This document shows, in pieces, positions 25,882 to 35,016 of a stretch of DNA of 64,000 nt (position 1 is the first letter of the stretch; each line of letters opens with the position of its first letter). The stretch is from Alkalicoccus saliphilus. GTDB lineage: Bacteria; Bacillota; Bacilli; Bacillales; Salisediminibacteriaceae. The notes beneath the pieces were generated by a model. It did no database searches and had not been told where the DNA came from. It worked only from the letters and a program-made list of their open reading frames with translations. Made by a program: the position numbers and the translations under genes. The stretch spans positions 55,680 to 119,679 of the forward strand of contig NZ_PZJJ01000007.1 in assembly GCF_003044065.1 (NCBI RefSeq), written 5' to 3'.

Positions 25882-26793
25882 ATGAATAATGATAAAGAAA
25901 AGAACTTATTATGGGTGTCCGTTGCTGCGGCCATCCTTTTTTCGGGGGCAGGAATCATACTGGGCATCTTATTTCAGTCCCAGATGATTTTGTTTGATGG
26001 TCTTTATTCCCTGATCAGTGTTGTACTTTCCTACATGTCTCTTCTTGCCGCAGGCTTTATGTCAAAGGCTGACTGGAAGAGGTTTCCTTTCGGGAAGGAC
26101 AGCGTAGAACCGCTCGTTGTGCTGATTAAATACGCTGTCATTCTCATACTGGTGGCAGCTTCTTTTCTTGCCGCCGCCGCTGCTTTATTTCAGGGCGGAA
26201 GAGAAATGCAGGTCGGTCCTGCATTTGTGTATTCTCTGATCGGCATGTCGGCATGTCTCGGTGTCTTTTACTTTTTAAAAAGATACGCAGAAAAAGGTTC
26301 AGCGCTTATTAAGGCGGAAGCAAATCAGTGGCTGATGGATTCACTCGTAAGTGTCGGAGTTTTTATCGGCTTTCTGGCAGCATTTCTCCTTCAAATAACA
26401 GAAACAGCTTTGTGGCTGATTCCTTATATTGATCCATTAATGGTTATAGCTGTATCTTTCTACTTTCTCCAGTTTCCTCTCAAAGAAATGAAAAAGGCTC
26501 TCCGGGAAGTTCTTGAAATGAGCCCGGAAGGTCCGGTTCAAAAGAGAATTGAATCTTCCGTTCAGGAAGTGAAAGACGAGTACGGTATTGAAGAAAGCTT
26601 CCTTCGAGTAACGAAAGTGGGCCGTACGATATGGGTGGAAATTGATTTTGTCACAGCTTCCGATGATCTTGGGTCTTTAAAAATCCAGGATCAGATCAGA
26701 GAAAAAATTGCCGGCTCCATGAATGATGCCGCCCCCAAAAAGTGGCTTACTGTTTCTTTCATGAAGGACAGACGCTGGGCGCTGGAGGAATAA
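25882..26793 (+). CDS. Cation diffusion facilitator family transporter
   Basis: 303 residues with about six membrane segments and a soluble C-terminal domain (residues ~210-303). These antiporters export divalent metals. Instead of the HxxxD metal-site pattern of zinc transporters, helix 2 has FDGLYS and helix 5 has NQWLMDS, so both family Asp residues remain but the His positions are replaced; metal specificity may differ from zinc. The ATG at 25882 has GAGGTGA upstream, overlapping the end of the tetR gene; an open frame further upstream is only an overlap with tetR. Co-regulation by the TetR protein is inferred. Confidence 0.85.
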   Translation: MNNDKEKNLLWVSVAAAILFSGAGIILGILFQSQMILFDGLYSLISVVLSYMSLLAAGFMSKADWKRFPFGKDSVEPLVVLIKYAVILILVAASFLAAAAALFQGGREMQVGPAFVYSLIGMSACLGVFYFLKRYAEKGSALIKAEANQWLMDSLVSVGVFIGFLAAFLLQITETALWLIPYIDPLMVIAVSFYFLQFPLKEMKKALREVLEMSPEGPVQKRIESSVQEVKDEYGIEESFLRVTKVGRTIWVEIDFVTASDDLGSLKIQDQIREKIAGSMNDAAPKKWLTVSFMKDRRWALEE

Positions 26794-26848
26794 CCGGCAA
26801 AAAAATGATAAAATTATGGAAAGACAGAGGCTGGGAGGAAGCAGGGAA

Positions 26849-27247
26849 ATGAATAAATTAACGAAGAAACAAAATGATTTTCTGAAACGTTACGAAGAGT
26901 TTCTTAAGGAAGTGGACGAAGCAGTGCGCTATGCAGGGGAGTGCTCTATTCAGGGGGACGAGGATATTGCTGATCGTCTTCTCTCCTCTGTAAGCAGCGG
27001 ACTCCTTCCATACCATCCGGAAAACATAACACTGTTTTCTATTTTCAAAGAGGATAAGAAGTGTATGAACGTGCTGCAGACTTTTTATAAAACCGTGCAG
27101 AGGGCAGCGTCTCTTGAAGAGGAAACAATGGAGTCAGCAGACCGTATGCATCTCGTATACGAAGAATATCTGCCACAGCTGGAGAAATGGCGCGCTTGTG
27201 TGAAGTCAGCTGGAGAGAGCAGGGGGTCAGACTATGCCCGTCATTGA
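26849..27247 (+). CDS. Hypothetical helical protein
   Basis: 132 residues, no signal peptide or membrane segment, charged and mostly predicted helical (KKQNDFLKRYEEFLKEVDEAVRYAGE at the start). I recognise no family. The next gene (acetyl esterase) starts inside its last 14 bases, so the two are translationally coupled. GGAGG lies 10-11 bases upstream of the ATG. It probably belongs to the same transcript as the CDF gene 55 bases upstream. Confidence 0.65.
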   Translation: MNKLTKKQNDFLKRYEEFLKEVDEAVRYAGECSIQGDEDIADRLLSSVSSGLLPYHPENITLFSIFKEDKKCMNVLQTFYKTVQRAASLEEETMESADRMHLVYEEYLPQLEKWRACVKSAGESRGSDYARH

Positions 27248-28211
27248 TATGCCGCTTGATAAACTGTATACGTATGAAGGAAGAAATCCGAAACCGGCAG
27301 ATTTTAAAGGATATTGGGAGCGGGCATTGAAAGAAATGCATGCAGTGGTTCCGGATATGGAAATAAAGCAGGCGGCTTTCCGCGTGCCGTTTGCCGACTG
27401 CTATGACCTTTATTTTACAGGCGTGGATGGAGCACGTATTCACGTTAAATATATTCAGCCGCACGAGCTTCCTGCAGGGGTTGATAAATTTCCGGCATTA
27501 TTGGAGTTTCATGGATACAGTATGGATTCCGGCGACTGGTCATCGAAACTCGCTTATGCGGCTGCCGGGTTTGCTGTATTTGCCATGGATGTAAGAGGGC
27601 AGGGAGGGACATCTTCGGATCCGGGGGGTGTTTTCGGCAATACGCTTCAGGGTCACGTCACGCGGGGACTTCAGGACGGACCAGATTCTTTATTTTACCG
27701 CAGTGTTTACCTGGATACAGTCCAGCTTGCGGACCTCGTAATGAACATGAACAGCATAGATGAGAATCGTGTCAATACAACCGGCTTTTCCCAAGGCGGT
27801 GCTCTTGCGCTCGTATGTGCTGCTCTGGAGCCCCGTATCCGCCGAACAGCTGCTGTCTATCCTTTTCTAAGTGACTTCCTGCGTATATGGGAAATGGATC
27901 TTGATGTAGAAGCATATCAGGATCTCCGCAGACACTTCCGGCGCTTTGATCCTGTACACAGTCAAAAAGATGAGGTTTTCCGGCGTCTCGGCTACATCGA
28001 CATTCAGCATTTTATGCCGTGGGTAAAAGCGGAAGTACTTATGGGAACGGGTCTGATAGACACAGTCTGTCCGCCTTCGACACAGTTTGCAGCCTTTAAT
28101 AAACTGCATACAGTTAAACAAATTGTTACTTTTCCCGATTTTGCCCACGAAAGGCTTCCGGGCATGCATGACCGAATATGGGAATTTATGACCAGGGGAA
28201 CTCAGACTTAA
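27234..28211 (+). CDS. cah: Acetylxylan esterase / cephalosporin-C deacetylase
   Basis: 325-residue alpha/beta hydrolase of the AXE1 family (carbohydrate esterase 7); B. subtilis Cah has 318 residues. Visible catalytic parts: nucleophile elbow GFSQGG near residue 182, Asp in GLIDTVCPPS near 272 and His in DFAHE near 302; the oxyanion region LLEFHGYS and the DVRGQGGTS motif are also conserved. It removes acetyl groups from acetylated xylooligosaccharides and similar compounds. There is no signal peptide, as in other intracellular members. AGGGGG precedes the ATG. Confidence 0.9.
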   Translation: MPVIDMPLDKLYTYEGRNPKPADFKGYWERALKEMHAVVPDMEIKQAAFRVPFADCYDLYFTGVDGARIHVKYIQPHELPAGVDKFPALLEFHGYSMDSGDWSSKLAYAAAGFAVFAMDVRGQGGTSSDPGGVFGNTLQGHVTRGLQDGPDSLFYRSVYLDTVQLADLVMNMNSIDENRVNTTGFSQGGALALVCAALEPRIRRTAAVYPFLSDFLRIWEMDLDVEAYQDLRRHFRRFDPVHSQKDEVFRRLGYIDIQHFMPWVKAEVLMGTGLIDTVCPPSTQFAAFNKLHTVKQIVTFPDFAHERLPGMHDRIWEFMTRGTQT

Positions 28212-28422
28212 ATCTGTAAACAACACAGTTTGGTGGTCCGGGAAGCAACTAAAACGGCATCCAGGCTATGGCAGAGACGAGTTTTATAAGTTAAAAAGGC
28301 TTGTGTGTCCTAAGAACCAATAACAGGAACTAAAGTAATAAATTTGAATGAATAAGATTAGGAATCCGAAAGGCGTGGTATAGCTGTCTGTGGAAGATAA
28401 CATTCAAGGAGGCGTTATTTTT

Positions 28423-28737
28423 ATGGATCCAAAACAACAGGCAGAAGAAAAATTGGAAAATGTTTCAGAAGATCAGAAGAAAGATATTCTTGAAAGTTTT
28501 CAGGGCTTCATGGACTACTTGAATAAACAAGTGAACCGTGGAGAGAAAATCGGACTTGGGGAAGAACAGCTTGCAAAAGGCGCGGAACGTGTAGCAGAGC
28601 ATCTGAAAAAACACGAAGAGCCGCGTAACCCGGAAGAAAAACTGCTTCAGGAACTATGGAAGTCGGCGGAAGAGGAAGAAAAGCGCCACATTGCGAGAGC
28701 ACTCGTGCGCCTCTCGAAAAAAGAAGGAGATTCCTAA
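28423..28737 (+). CDS. DUF3243 family protein
   Basis: 104 residues. The conserved pattern matches the DUF3243 (YmfJ-like) family of Bacillus: FMDYLNKQVNRGEKIGLGEEQLAKGAERVAEHLKKHEEPRNPEEKLLQELWKSAEEEEKRHIARALVRL. Function unknown. The ATG at 28423 has AAGGAGG 10 bases upstream; an in-frame start at 28390 lacks a site. A terminator follows directly. Confidence 0.83.
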   Translation: MDPKQQAEEKLENVSEDQKKDILESFQGFMDYLNKQVNRGEKIGLGEEQLAKGAERVAEHLKKHEEPRNPEEKLLQELWKSAEEEEKRHIARALVRLSKKEGDS

Positions 28738-28768
28738 GCCATAGAATCTTTCCTGCAAAGCACAGCCC

Positions 28769-28803
28769 AAACCCTGTCAGTAATAAGCTGACGGGGTTTT
28801 TAT
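28769..28803 (+). terminator. Terminator after the DUF3243 gene
   Basis: AAACCCTGTCAG pairs with CTGACGGGGTTT over a 7-base loop; TTTTT follows. Confidence 0.88.
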
Positions 28804-28975
28804 ATCGCAGTTCAGCTTCCCTCTGTATATAGATGATTTTCTTTCCGGGATCGGTGCATAGGAAGCAGTTTGCAAGTTGCTTAGCCGCGTATTAGAATAA
28901 AACCAGTAACAGCGGGGGAAATACCTGCAGGAAGCACTGACAACGTGCTGTGATAAATAAGGTGGAAGAAGGGAA

Positions 28976-29941
28976 GTGGGAGCAGTGTCCTTTTTACTGA
29001 GGATGAAGCCGGTTTTCAAGGAAAAGGTGTGGGGCGGAAACGCTCTGGAAAAAGAGTTTGGATATCCCATTCCTTCTGAAAATACAGGAGAGTGCTGGGG
29101 TATATCCGGTCATGAAAACGGTGAAAGCATTATTGAGGAAGGCCCCTATGCCGGTAAAACTCTCCGTGCATTATGGGAAGAAAAACCGGGTCTTTTCGGC
29201 GGGGGCAGCGGCGAGTTTCCGCTTCTGGTCAAATTTATTGATGCTGCCCAGGATTTATCTGTGCAGGTTCATCCGGACGATGACTATGCCAGGAAAAAAG
29301 AGGGATATGCTTATGGGAAAACGGAATGCTGGTATATCGTATCGGCCCGTCCGGAAGCAGAATTAGTTCTCGGTCACCATGCCCGCTCCAGGGAGGAACT
29401 TACCAGAATGGCCCAATCGGGGCGCTGGGATGAGCTGTTCAGGCGGGTGCCGGTAAAAAAAGGGGATTTTATCTATGTTCCGAGCGGTACAGTTCATGCG
29501 ATAGGAGCGGGAATAGTGCTGCTTGAAGTCCAGCAGAGTTCGGACATTACATACAGGTTTTACGATTATGACCGCCCGGACAGTGATGGAAGCCTGAGGG
29601 AACTGCATATAGAAGACTCGATAGCCTGTTCCATGGTTCCTCATGAAGACAGAACCCCGGACAAAAGGGAATGGGCTGAGGAAGATGCTAAAGTGGAAGA
29701 ACTGATAGACTCTGAATTTTTCTCGATTCGAAATATCACGCTTGACGGAAAAACAGTTTTGAGAAAAAGAGCTCCTTATCAGCTCATTACAGTGCTGCGC
29801 GGAGAAGGAACCGCACATAATGAAAAAGAAACACACACCTTCCGTCAGGGAGATCATTTTGTTGTTACGGAAGGGACTTCTCCGTTACATTTGGAAGGAA
29901 ACATGCAGTATATTGTAGCAGAGCCCGGCGAAAAAGCATGA
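28976..29941 (+). CDS. manA: Mannose-6-phosphate isomerase, class I
   Basis: 321-residue cupin enzyme interconverting mannose-6-phosphate and fructose-6-phosphate. Zinc-site residues are visible in VQVHPDD and KTECWYI near 95-125 and in PSGTVHAIGAG near 170. The start PVFKEKVWGG and GECWGISGHENGES are typical of Bacillus ManA. GTG at 28976 gives a leader like that of B. subtilis ManA; GTG at 28985 is an alternative, and neither has a strong ribosome site. The gene may provide mannose or GDP-mannose precursors for surface polymers. A hairpin/repeat region follows. Confidence 0.9.
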   Translation: MGAVSFLLRMKPVFKEKVWGGNALEKEFGYPIPSENTGECWGISGHENGESIIEEGPYAGKTLRALWEEKPGLFGGGSGEFPLLVKFIDAAQDLSVQVHPDDDYARKKEGYAYGKTECWYIVSARPEAELVLGHHARSREELTRMAQSGRWDELFRRVPVKKGDFIYVPSGTVHAIGAGIVLLEVQQSSDITYRFYDYDRPDSDGSLRELHIEDSIACSMVPHEDRTPDKREWAEEDAKVEELIDSEFFSIRNITLDGKTVLRKRAPYQLITVLRGEGTAHNEKETHTFRQGDHFVVTEGTSPLHLEGNMQYIVAEPGEKA

Positions 29942-29980
29942 TGGAGTATTGTCCGGCTTTTATGGCAGAAGCACCAGGGA

Positions 29981-30017
29981 AAAAGAACTTTTGTATGTAT
30001 AGATAAAAAGTTCTTTT
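29981..30017 (+). terminator. Hairpin after manA
   Basis: AAAAGAACTTTT pairs with AAAAAGTTCTTTT; directly left of a family-1 fragment. Confidence 0.6.
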
Positions 30018-30165
30018 CTTTCGCCTCCGCGGGACGCTTCCGGTCGGGACGGGCTCATCTCAATTCTTTTAGAGAGCATGGATTCACGCAGACCACTGCT
30101 CAAGCTTCAGAAGGAAAATAAAAAGAACTAACCTGTCCTGAAAGCAAGGCTTAATCAATACTTTG
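30018..30165 (+). mobile_element. Family-1 element, decayed copy (G)
   Basis: Contains CTTTCGCCTCCGCGGGACGC and the right terminus GGCTTAATCAATACTTTG; left end and much of the centre are gone. Bracketed by two unlike terminator hairpins. Confidence 0.65.
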
Positions 30166-30166
30166 C

Positions 30167-30214
30167 AAAAGACCTCCAGGAAACTCTATAAGAGTTTCCT
30201 GGAGGTCTTTTTTT
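30167..30214. terminator. Strong bidirectional terminator
   Basis: A 17-bp stem (AAGACCTCCAGGAAACTC with GAGTTTCCTGGAGGTCTT) with a 5-base loop and seven T; the minus-strand T-equivalent is an AAAA at the left. It separates manA from the convergent transporter gene. Confidence 0.9.
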
Positions 30215-31481
30215 ATTCAGCAGCCATCCGATCTTCTTCATGCTGCTTTTTCAGCTTATTGATATCGATGCGGATAATCAAGGAAGCTATAAGAGCGACT
30301 ACAAACATTCCGCCGAATATATACATAGTCAGAGCATAGCTGTCAGTTGCCTCACGAAGCCATGATACGAGAACCGGGCCAAGCAGGCCGGCCGCAGCCC
30401 AGGCTGTAAGAATATAGCCGTGAATCGCGCCGAGCTGCTTCGTACCGAAAATGTCGCCGATATAAGCTGGTACAGAAGCAAAACCTCCGCCGTAGCACGT
30501 CATAATCAAAAAGAGAACGGCCTGGAAGATTAAAGCGTGCGTAAGACTCGGGAGGGCGATGAAAGAAACAATCTGAATGATGAAAAAGATTGTATACACG
30601 TTCGGCCGCCCAATGTAGTCCGAAATAGAGGCCCAGGCGAGTCTTCCTGCCCCATTGAAAAAGCCCATTATTCCAACCATTGTTGCAGCTGCACCCGCGG
30701 TAAGGCCTGCGATTTCCTGACCCATAGGCGAGGCGACGGAAAGAATAGCAATGCCGCATGTAATGTTAATAAAGAGCATTAACCAGAGAAGGTAAAACCG
30801 CCTCGTTTTAATAGCTTCGTTGGCTCTAAGGTAGGAGATGTCCTGAGCCGGTTCTTCACCGTTTTCCTCCTTGTCACGCATCCCCTGAGGCTTCCAGCCT
30901 TCCGGGGGGCGTTCCAGATAAAGAGCAGAAAGGAGCATAACAACAAAATATACGCCGCCCAGAATATAAAAAGTGGAAGCAATGCCGACATTTCCAATCA
31001 GCATCTGGATCACCGGACTTGCAATAAGGGAAGCGAAACCAAAGCCCATGATGGCAAGGCCGGTAGCAAGGCCCCGGCGGTCCGGGAACCACTTCACGAG
31101 AGAGGAAACGGGGGTGATGTAGCCGACTCCGAGACCAAAACCGCCAAGCATGCCATAGAAAAAATAAAGCATATAAAGAGATTCCAGCTGCACAGCCAGA
31201 CCGGACCCGAGCATCCCGGCTCCGAAAAACACCGTTGCTACAAGGCCGGAAACTCTGGGACCATATTTTTCAACAAAGTGACCCATAAATGCAGCGGAGA
31301 GCCCGAGAAATAAAATAGCAATACTGAATGTTAAAGATATTCCTGTCAGTCCCCAGCCGAACGTTTCATTCAGCGGTGTCGTAAAAACGCTCCACGAATA
31401 GACGGAACCAATAGATATATGGATACCTACAGCCGCTGCGGCAATCAGCCAGCGGTTTTTAACTTTTTTGTCGTTTCCCAC
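30213..31481 (-). CDS. MFS transporter, oxalate/formate antiporter (OFA) family
   Basis: About 422 residues with 12 predicted membrane segments. The start RWLIAAAAVGIHISIGSVYSWSVF and WFPDRRGLATGLAIMGFGFAS are typical of the OFA branch of major facilitators. Formate or oxalate is the likely substrate because the gene is directly downstream of a formate dehydrogenase operon on the same strand. The GTG at 31481 is chosen: a GAGG box lies 6 bases upstream. An ATG ten codons further out overlaps no such site. The stop codon lies in the terminator at 30167-30214. Confidence 0.85.
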   Translation of the reverse strand: MGNDKKVKNRWLIAAAAVGIHISIGSVYSWSVFTTPLNETFGWGLTGISLTFSIAILFLGLSAAFMGHFVEKYGPRVSGLVATVFFGAGMLGSGLAVQLESLYMLYFFYGMLGGFGLGVGYITPVSSLVKWFPDRRGLATGLAIMGFGFASLIASPVIQMLIGNVGIASTFYILGGVYFVVMLLSALYLERPPEGWKPQGMRDKEENGEEPAQDISYLRANEAIKTRRFYLLWLMLFINITCGIAILSVASPMGQEIAGLTAGAAATMVGIMGFFNGAGRLAWASISDYIGRPNVYTIFFIIQIVSFIALPSLTHALIFQAVLFLIMTCYGGGFASVPAYIGDIFGTKQLGAIHGYILTAWAAAGLLGPVLVSWLREATDSYALTMYIFGGMFVVALIASLIIRIDINKLKKQHEEDRMAAE

Positions 31482-31567
31482 AGTTGTCCTCACTCCTTCG
31501 TCAGTTTCCATAGAAAGTTAGAAGGGATCCGACGGAACAACTCTGTTCCCGAATCCCTCCCTATTAA

Positions 31568-32059
31568 TTAGTTTCTTTCTTCGCTTTCTGTTTCGGAACC
31601 CAGTCCTTCTAAAAATCGGATCATTAATGTTAAAGAGCGGTTAACGTCCGGATCTTTGAGCTTTTTAAGGAGTGCCAGATAGCTCGTGGATTCTCTCGGT
31701 TCCGGATCTTCAGCAACCCGCTGAACACCGTGGTTTAATTTAAGGAGAAGCGGTTCTACATCCTGTATGTTCAGTTTTCCGAGGGTCCCTCCCATAAGAA
31801 GGAGGTTTTTAATGGCATTCGTATTTTCATCTTTGGCAGCCTCCGTGACAATAACATCGAGAATTTTATCGCCTTCGGCAAACATACCGTTTAAAAATTG
31901 GAGCGTGCCGCTTTCATGAAGACTTTTCAACAGCTGAATTGCTCCGAGCACTGCTTCGTTGTTATCGGCCAGTGCATCCTGGACCTGCTGGAGGGATTCT
32001 CTTCGTTCCTGCTCTTTTGTAATAGGTATTCTTTCAATTTTTCTTGTAGGTCGCGCCAT
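31568..32059 (-). CDS. yrhD: DUF1641 protein accompanying formate dehydrogenase (YrhD-like)
   Basis: 163 residues. The central GGTLGKLNIQDVEPLLLKLNHGV and the overall helical pattern fit DUF1641, found next to formate dehydrogenase alpha subunits; B. subtilis yrhD is beside yrhE. Its role may be assembly or docking of the enzyme, but this is not established. The start codon overlaps the stop of the upstream dehydrogenase gene (TAATG), indicating translational coupling. Confidence 0.87.
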   Translation of the reverse strand: MARPTRKIERIPITKEQERRESLQQVQDALADNNEAVLGAIQLLKSLHESGTLQFLNGMFAEGDKILDVIVTEAAKDENTNAIKNLLLMGGTLGKLNIQDVEPLLLKLNHGVQRVAEDPEPRESTSYLALLKKLKDPDVNRSLTLMIRFLEGLGSETESEERN

Positions 32060-35016
32060 TACTTTCCTGCCCCCTTTCGTCTGCGTACGAGGTCACCAGG
32101 GAAAGCGTAATCGCTCCGGGCCCACTTTTCTTCCACTTTTACACCGATTTGAGGCTGCGGATTCCCGCGACGGTGGTTTGTATCCGGCAGAGGGCTCTCT
32201 CCTTTGGCTTTTAATATTTCCATTTTAGCCGATACTTCTTTGTAGGCAGGAGTGTCGGTATCTTTATCTGCTCTGCTGCTTGTCAGCTGGTTCACAGCGC
32301 CGACTCCTGAATCGTTCATCGGAAGATAAAGCTCATTGCCTGTTACCCGGTCGGTTATAATGCATGAAACTTTTACGGATCCATAAGGGGAAGTGAGGCG
32401 GACGAGTGTTCCTTCTTCCAGTCCCCGCTCCGAGGCAAGCTCCGGCGAAACTTCCAGGAAAACTCCCGGCGTTTTACTTGTGATACCTTCCGCTTTATAA
32501 GTCATGTTGCCTTCATGGAAATGCTCGAGAAGACGGCCGTTGTTCACATGAAGGTCATACTGCTCGTCGTACTGTAGCGGCGGTGTCCAGTCGACAGGGA
32601 AAAGCTTGGCTTTTCCTTCCGGGAGCGGAAATTCCTTTTCAAATAAAAGAGGTGTATCCGTACCGTCCGGTTCTACCGGCCACTGAAGGCTCTTATATCC
32701 TTCCAGAAGTTCGTAGCTGACGCCGGCAAAGAGTGGGGCGAGTGCGGAAGCTTCTGCCATAATGTCAGCAGGATGCTCATAGTTCCATTCTGCTCCCAGG
32801 GTGTTGGCAAGTTCCATAATGATCTGCCAGTCGGGCTTTGAATCTCCGAGTGGTTCCAATGCCTGGTAGAGTCTTTGTATTCTTCTTTCTGTGTTTGTAA
32901 AAGTGCCTTCCTTTTCAAGGCTTGGGCTCGCAGGAAGCACCACGTCAGCAAATTCAGCAGTTTTGGAAAGAAAGATGTCCTGTACAACGAAAAAATCAAG
33001 CTTTTCAAACGCTTCATGAACATAGTTGATGTTGGAATCCACGATTCCCATGTCTTCTCCTTTAAGGTACATCGCTTTCAGGTTTCCGTTATGAATAGCT
33101 TCCACCATCTCATGGTTGTTCCATCCAATATCCGCGGAAAGCTCTGCTCCCCAGGCTCTTTCATATTTTTCTCTCACTTCGTTGTCCGTTACGTTTTCGT
33201 AGGATGGATATTTGTTCGGCATACTGCCGAAATCACTCGCGCCCTGAACGTTGTTATGACCGCGGAGAGGGTAAGTGCCTGCGCCAGGCTTTCCGTAGTT
33301 GCCTGTAATGAGCATGAGGTTGGAAATGGCCGTACTCGTATCACTTCCTCCGAGGTGCTGTGTAACACCCATCGCCCAGAGGCTGCAGACGGTGTCTGCT
33401 TTGGCAATCATTTCTGCTGCCTGCTTCATTTCCTTCTTTGAAAGCCCGGTCTGTTCTTCCGCGTAGTCAAGCGTATATTTTTCAAGTGACTGAATATACT
33501 CCTCCATGCCGTTTACCCGCTCAGCGAGGAAGGATTTGTCGTGAAGATCATTGTCTACGATGTATTTCGTAACGGCGGAAAGCCAGACAAGGTCAGATCC
33601 GGATTTCGGATGCAGGAACATATCGGCTCTGGACGCCATTTCATGTTTTCTGAGGTCGGAGACAATTACTTTCTGACCGTGAAGTTTTTGGGCCCTTTTA
33701 ACGCGTGTGGCCAGTACAGGATGTGATTCGGCGGTGTTCGAGCCGATGATCAAAACGAGTTCTGCCTGCTGAATATCGGTAATACTTCCGGAATCCCCGC
33801 CGTGACCGACTGTCCGGAAAAGACCTTCCGTGGCCGGTGTCTGACAGTAGCGGGAACAGTTATCCACGTTATTTGTACCGAATACAGCACGGGCGAGTTT
33901 CTGCATCAAGTAGGACTCTTCGTTTGTCGTCTTGGAGGAGCTGATGAAGCTGAGCGCATCTTTTCCGTGTTCTCCACTGATTTTTTTCATTTTCTCCGCA
34001 ATCAGGCTGTAGGCTTCCTCCCATTCAGCTTCCCGGAAACGGTCGCCTTCACGGATGAGCGGCTTTGTCAGACGTTCCTGGCTGTTGACGTAATCCCATC
34101 CGAATTTTCCTTTCACACACGTGGAAATTCCGTTGGCCGGGGCAGCGACATGTGGTTCAACTTTAAGAATTTCCCGGTCCTGGGTCCACACATCGAAACT
34201 GCATCCCACTCCGCAGTAAGTACAGACCGTCTTAGTTTTCTTTATTTTCGAATCGCGCATCGAGGCTTCCATGTCGGAAATAGCGAGAATCGATCCGTAG
34301 CCGGTTTCTACGTTTTTTGTGAGCTCAATCATCGGACGGAGAGTCTTCTGGTCAAGCCCTGTCATGTAGCCGGCTTTGCCTTCCATGCCTTTTTCCATCA
34401 TAGCGTTGCATGGACAGACCGTAGAGCAGTGGCCGCAGGAAACACAGGAAGATTCATTAATCGGTACGTCATTGTCCCATATAACCCGGGGACGGTCGCT
34501 TTTCCAGTCGATGGAAAGTGTTTCGGTTACCTGCAGGTCCTGACAGGCTTCCACACAGCGTCCGCATAAAATGCACTGGTCGGGATCGTAGCGGTAGTAG
34601 GGGTGGGAATTGTCTTTAGGAGCCGGTTTTGGTTCGAAAGGAATACTCTGATGATTAATTTTCATGTCTTTTACAGCGTTATGAATTTCGCACGTTCCAT
34701 TGTTATAGTCGCACACAGTACAGTACAGCTCATGGTTATGTAGGATACGGTCCATTGCCATAACCTGTGAATCTCTTACATCTTTATGTTTCGTGTCGAT
34801 CTTTGCGCCGCTTTCTGTCGGAGTATCACAGGCTCTCACAAGCTCACCGTTTACTTCTACAATGCAGGAATCACAGGTTTTAATAGGACCGAGGCTCGGA
34901 TGATAGCAGAGCTGGGGGACTTCCACTGCATGTTCATTTAAATTGTCCAGCACAGACTTGTTTCCATCAGCTTTGATGAGGACACCGTCTATTTGTATCG
35001 ACACTTCATTTTTCAT
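32059..35016 (-). CDS. Formate dehydrogenase alpha subunit, molybdopterin and Fe-S
   Basis: 985 residues. Domain order: N-terminal 2Fe-2S ferredoxin-like domain (CYHPSLGPIKTCDSCIVEV), NADH dehydrogenase G-like Fe-S region (CTVCDYNNGTCEIH), two 4Fe-4S clusters (CILCGRCVEACQ, CVSCGHCSTVCPCNA), then the Mo-bisMGD catalytic part beginning CTYCGVGCSFDVW. The metal-ligand region reads DNCSRYCQTPAT, so Cys takes the place of selenocysteine and Gln follows it where many enzymes have His. The C-terminal dinucleotide-binding domain is intact. It oxidises formate, most likely as an NAD-linked or soluble enzyme as inferred for B. subtilis YrhE/YjgC. It heads an operon with the DUF1641 gene and probably the OFA transporter. 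Confidence 0.92.
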   Translation of the reverse strand: MKNEVSIQIDGVLIKADGNKSVLDNLNEHAVEVPQLCYHPSLGPIKTCDSCIVEVNGELVRACDTPTESGAKIDTKHKDVRDSQVMAMDRILHNHELYCTVCDYNNGTCEIHNAVKDMKINHQSIPFEPKPAPKDNSHPYYRYDPDQCILCGRCVEACQDLQVTETLSIDWKSDRPRVIWDNDVPINESSCVSCGHCSTVCPCNAMMEKGMEGKAGYMTGLDQKTLRPMIELTKNVETGYGSILAISDMEASMRDSKIKKTKTVCTYCGVGCSFDVWTQDREILKVEPHVAAPANGISTCVKGKFGWDYVNSQERLTKPLIREGDRFREAEWEEAYSLIAEKMKKISGEHGKDALSFISSSKTTNEESYLMQKLARAVFGTNNVDNCSRYCQTPATEGLFRTVGHGGDSGSITDIQQAELVLIIGSNTAESHPVLATRVKRAQKLHGQKVIVSDLRKHEMASRADMFLHPKSGSDLVWLSAVTKYIVDNDLHDKSFLAERVNGMEEYIQSLEKYTLDYAEEQTGLSKKEMKQAAEMIAKADTVCSLWAMGVTQHLGGSDTSTAISNLMLITGNYGKPGAGTYPLRGHNNVQGASDFGSMPNKYPSYENVTDNEVREKYERAWGAELSADIGWNNHEMVEAIHNGNLKAMYLKGEDMGIVDSNINYVHEAFEKLDFFVVQDIFLSKTAEFADVVLPASPSLEKEGTFTNTERRIQRLYQALEPLGDSKPDWQIIMELANTLGAEWNYEHPADIMAEASALAPLFAGVSYELLEGYKSLQWPVEPDGTDTPLLFEKEFPLPEGKAKLFPVDWTPPLQYDEQYDLHVNNGRLLEHFHEGNMTYKAEGITSKTPGVFLEVSPELASERGLEEGTLVRLTSPYGSVKVSCIITDRVTGNELYLPMNDSGVGAVNQLTSSRADKDTDTPAYKEVSAKMEILKAKGESPLPDTNHRRGNPQPQIGVKVEEKWARSDYAFPGDLVRRRKGAGK

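Noticed and set aside
33802..34569. Long (255-codon) frame antisense to the formate dehydrogenase gene
   Set aside because: It is a shadow of the GC-rich coding frame on the other strand; no start site or family pattern. Similar antisense frames in ptsG (39210-39878) and secA (43071-43982) were rejected for the same reason.
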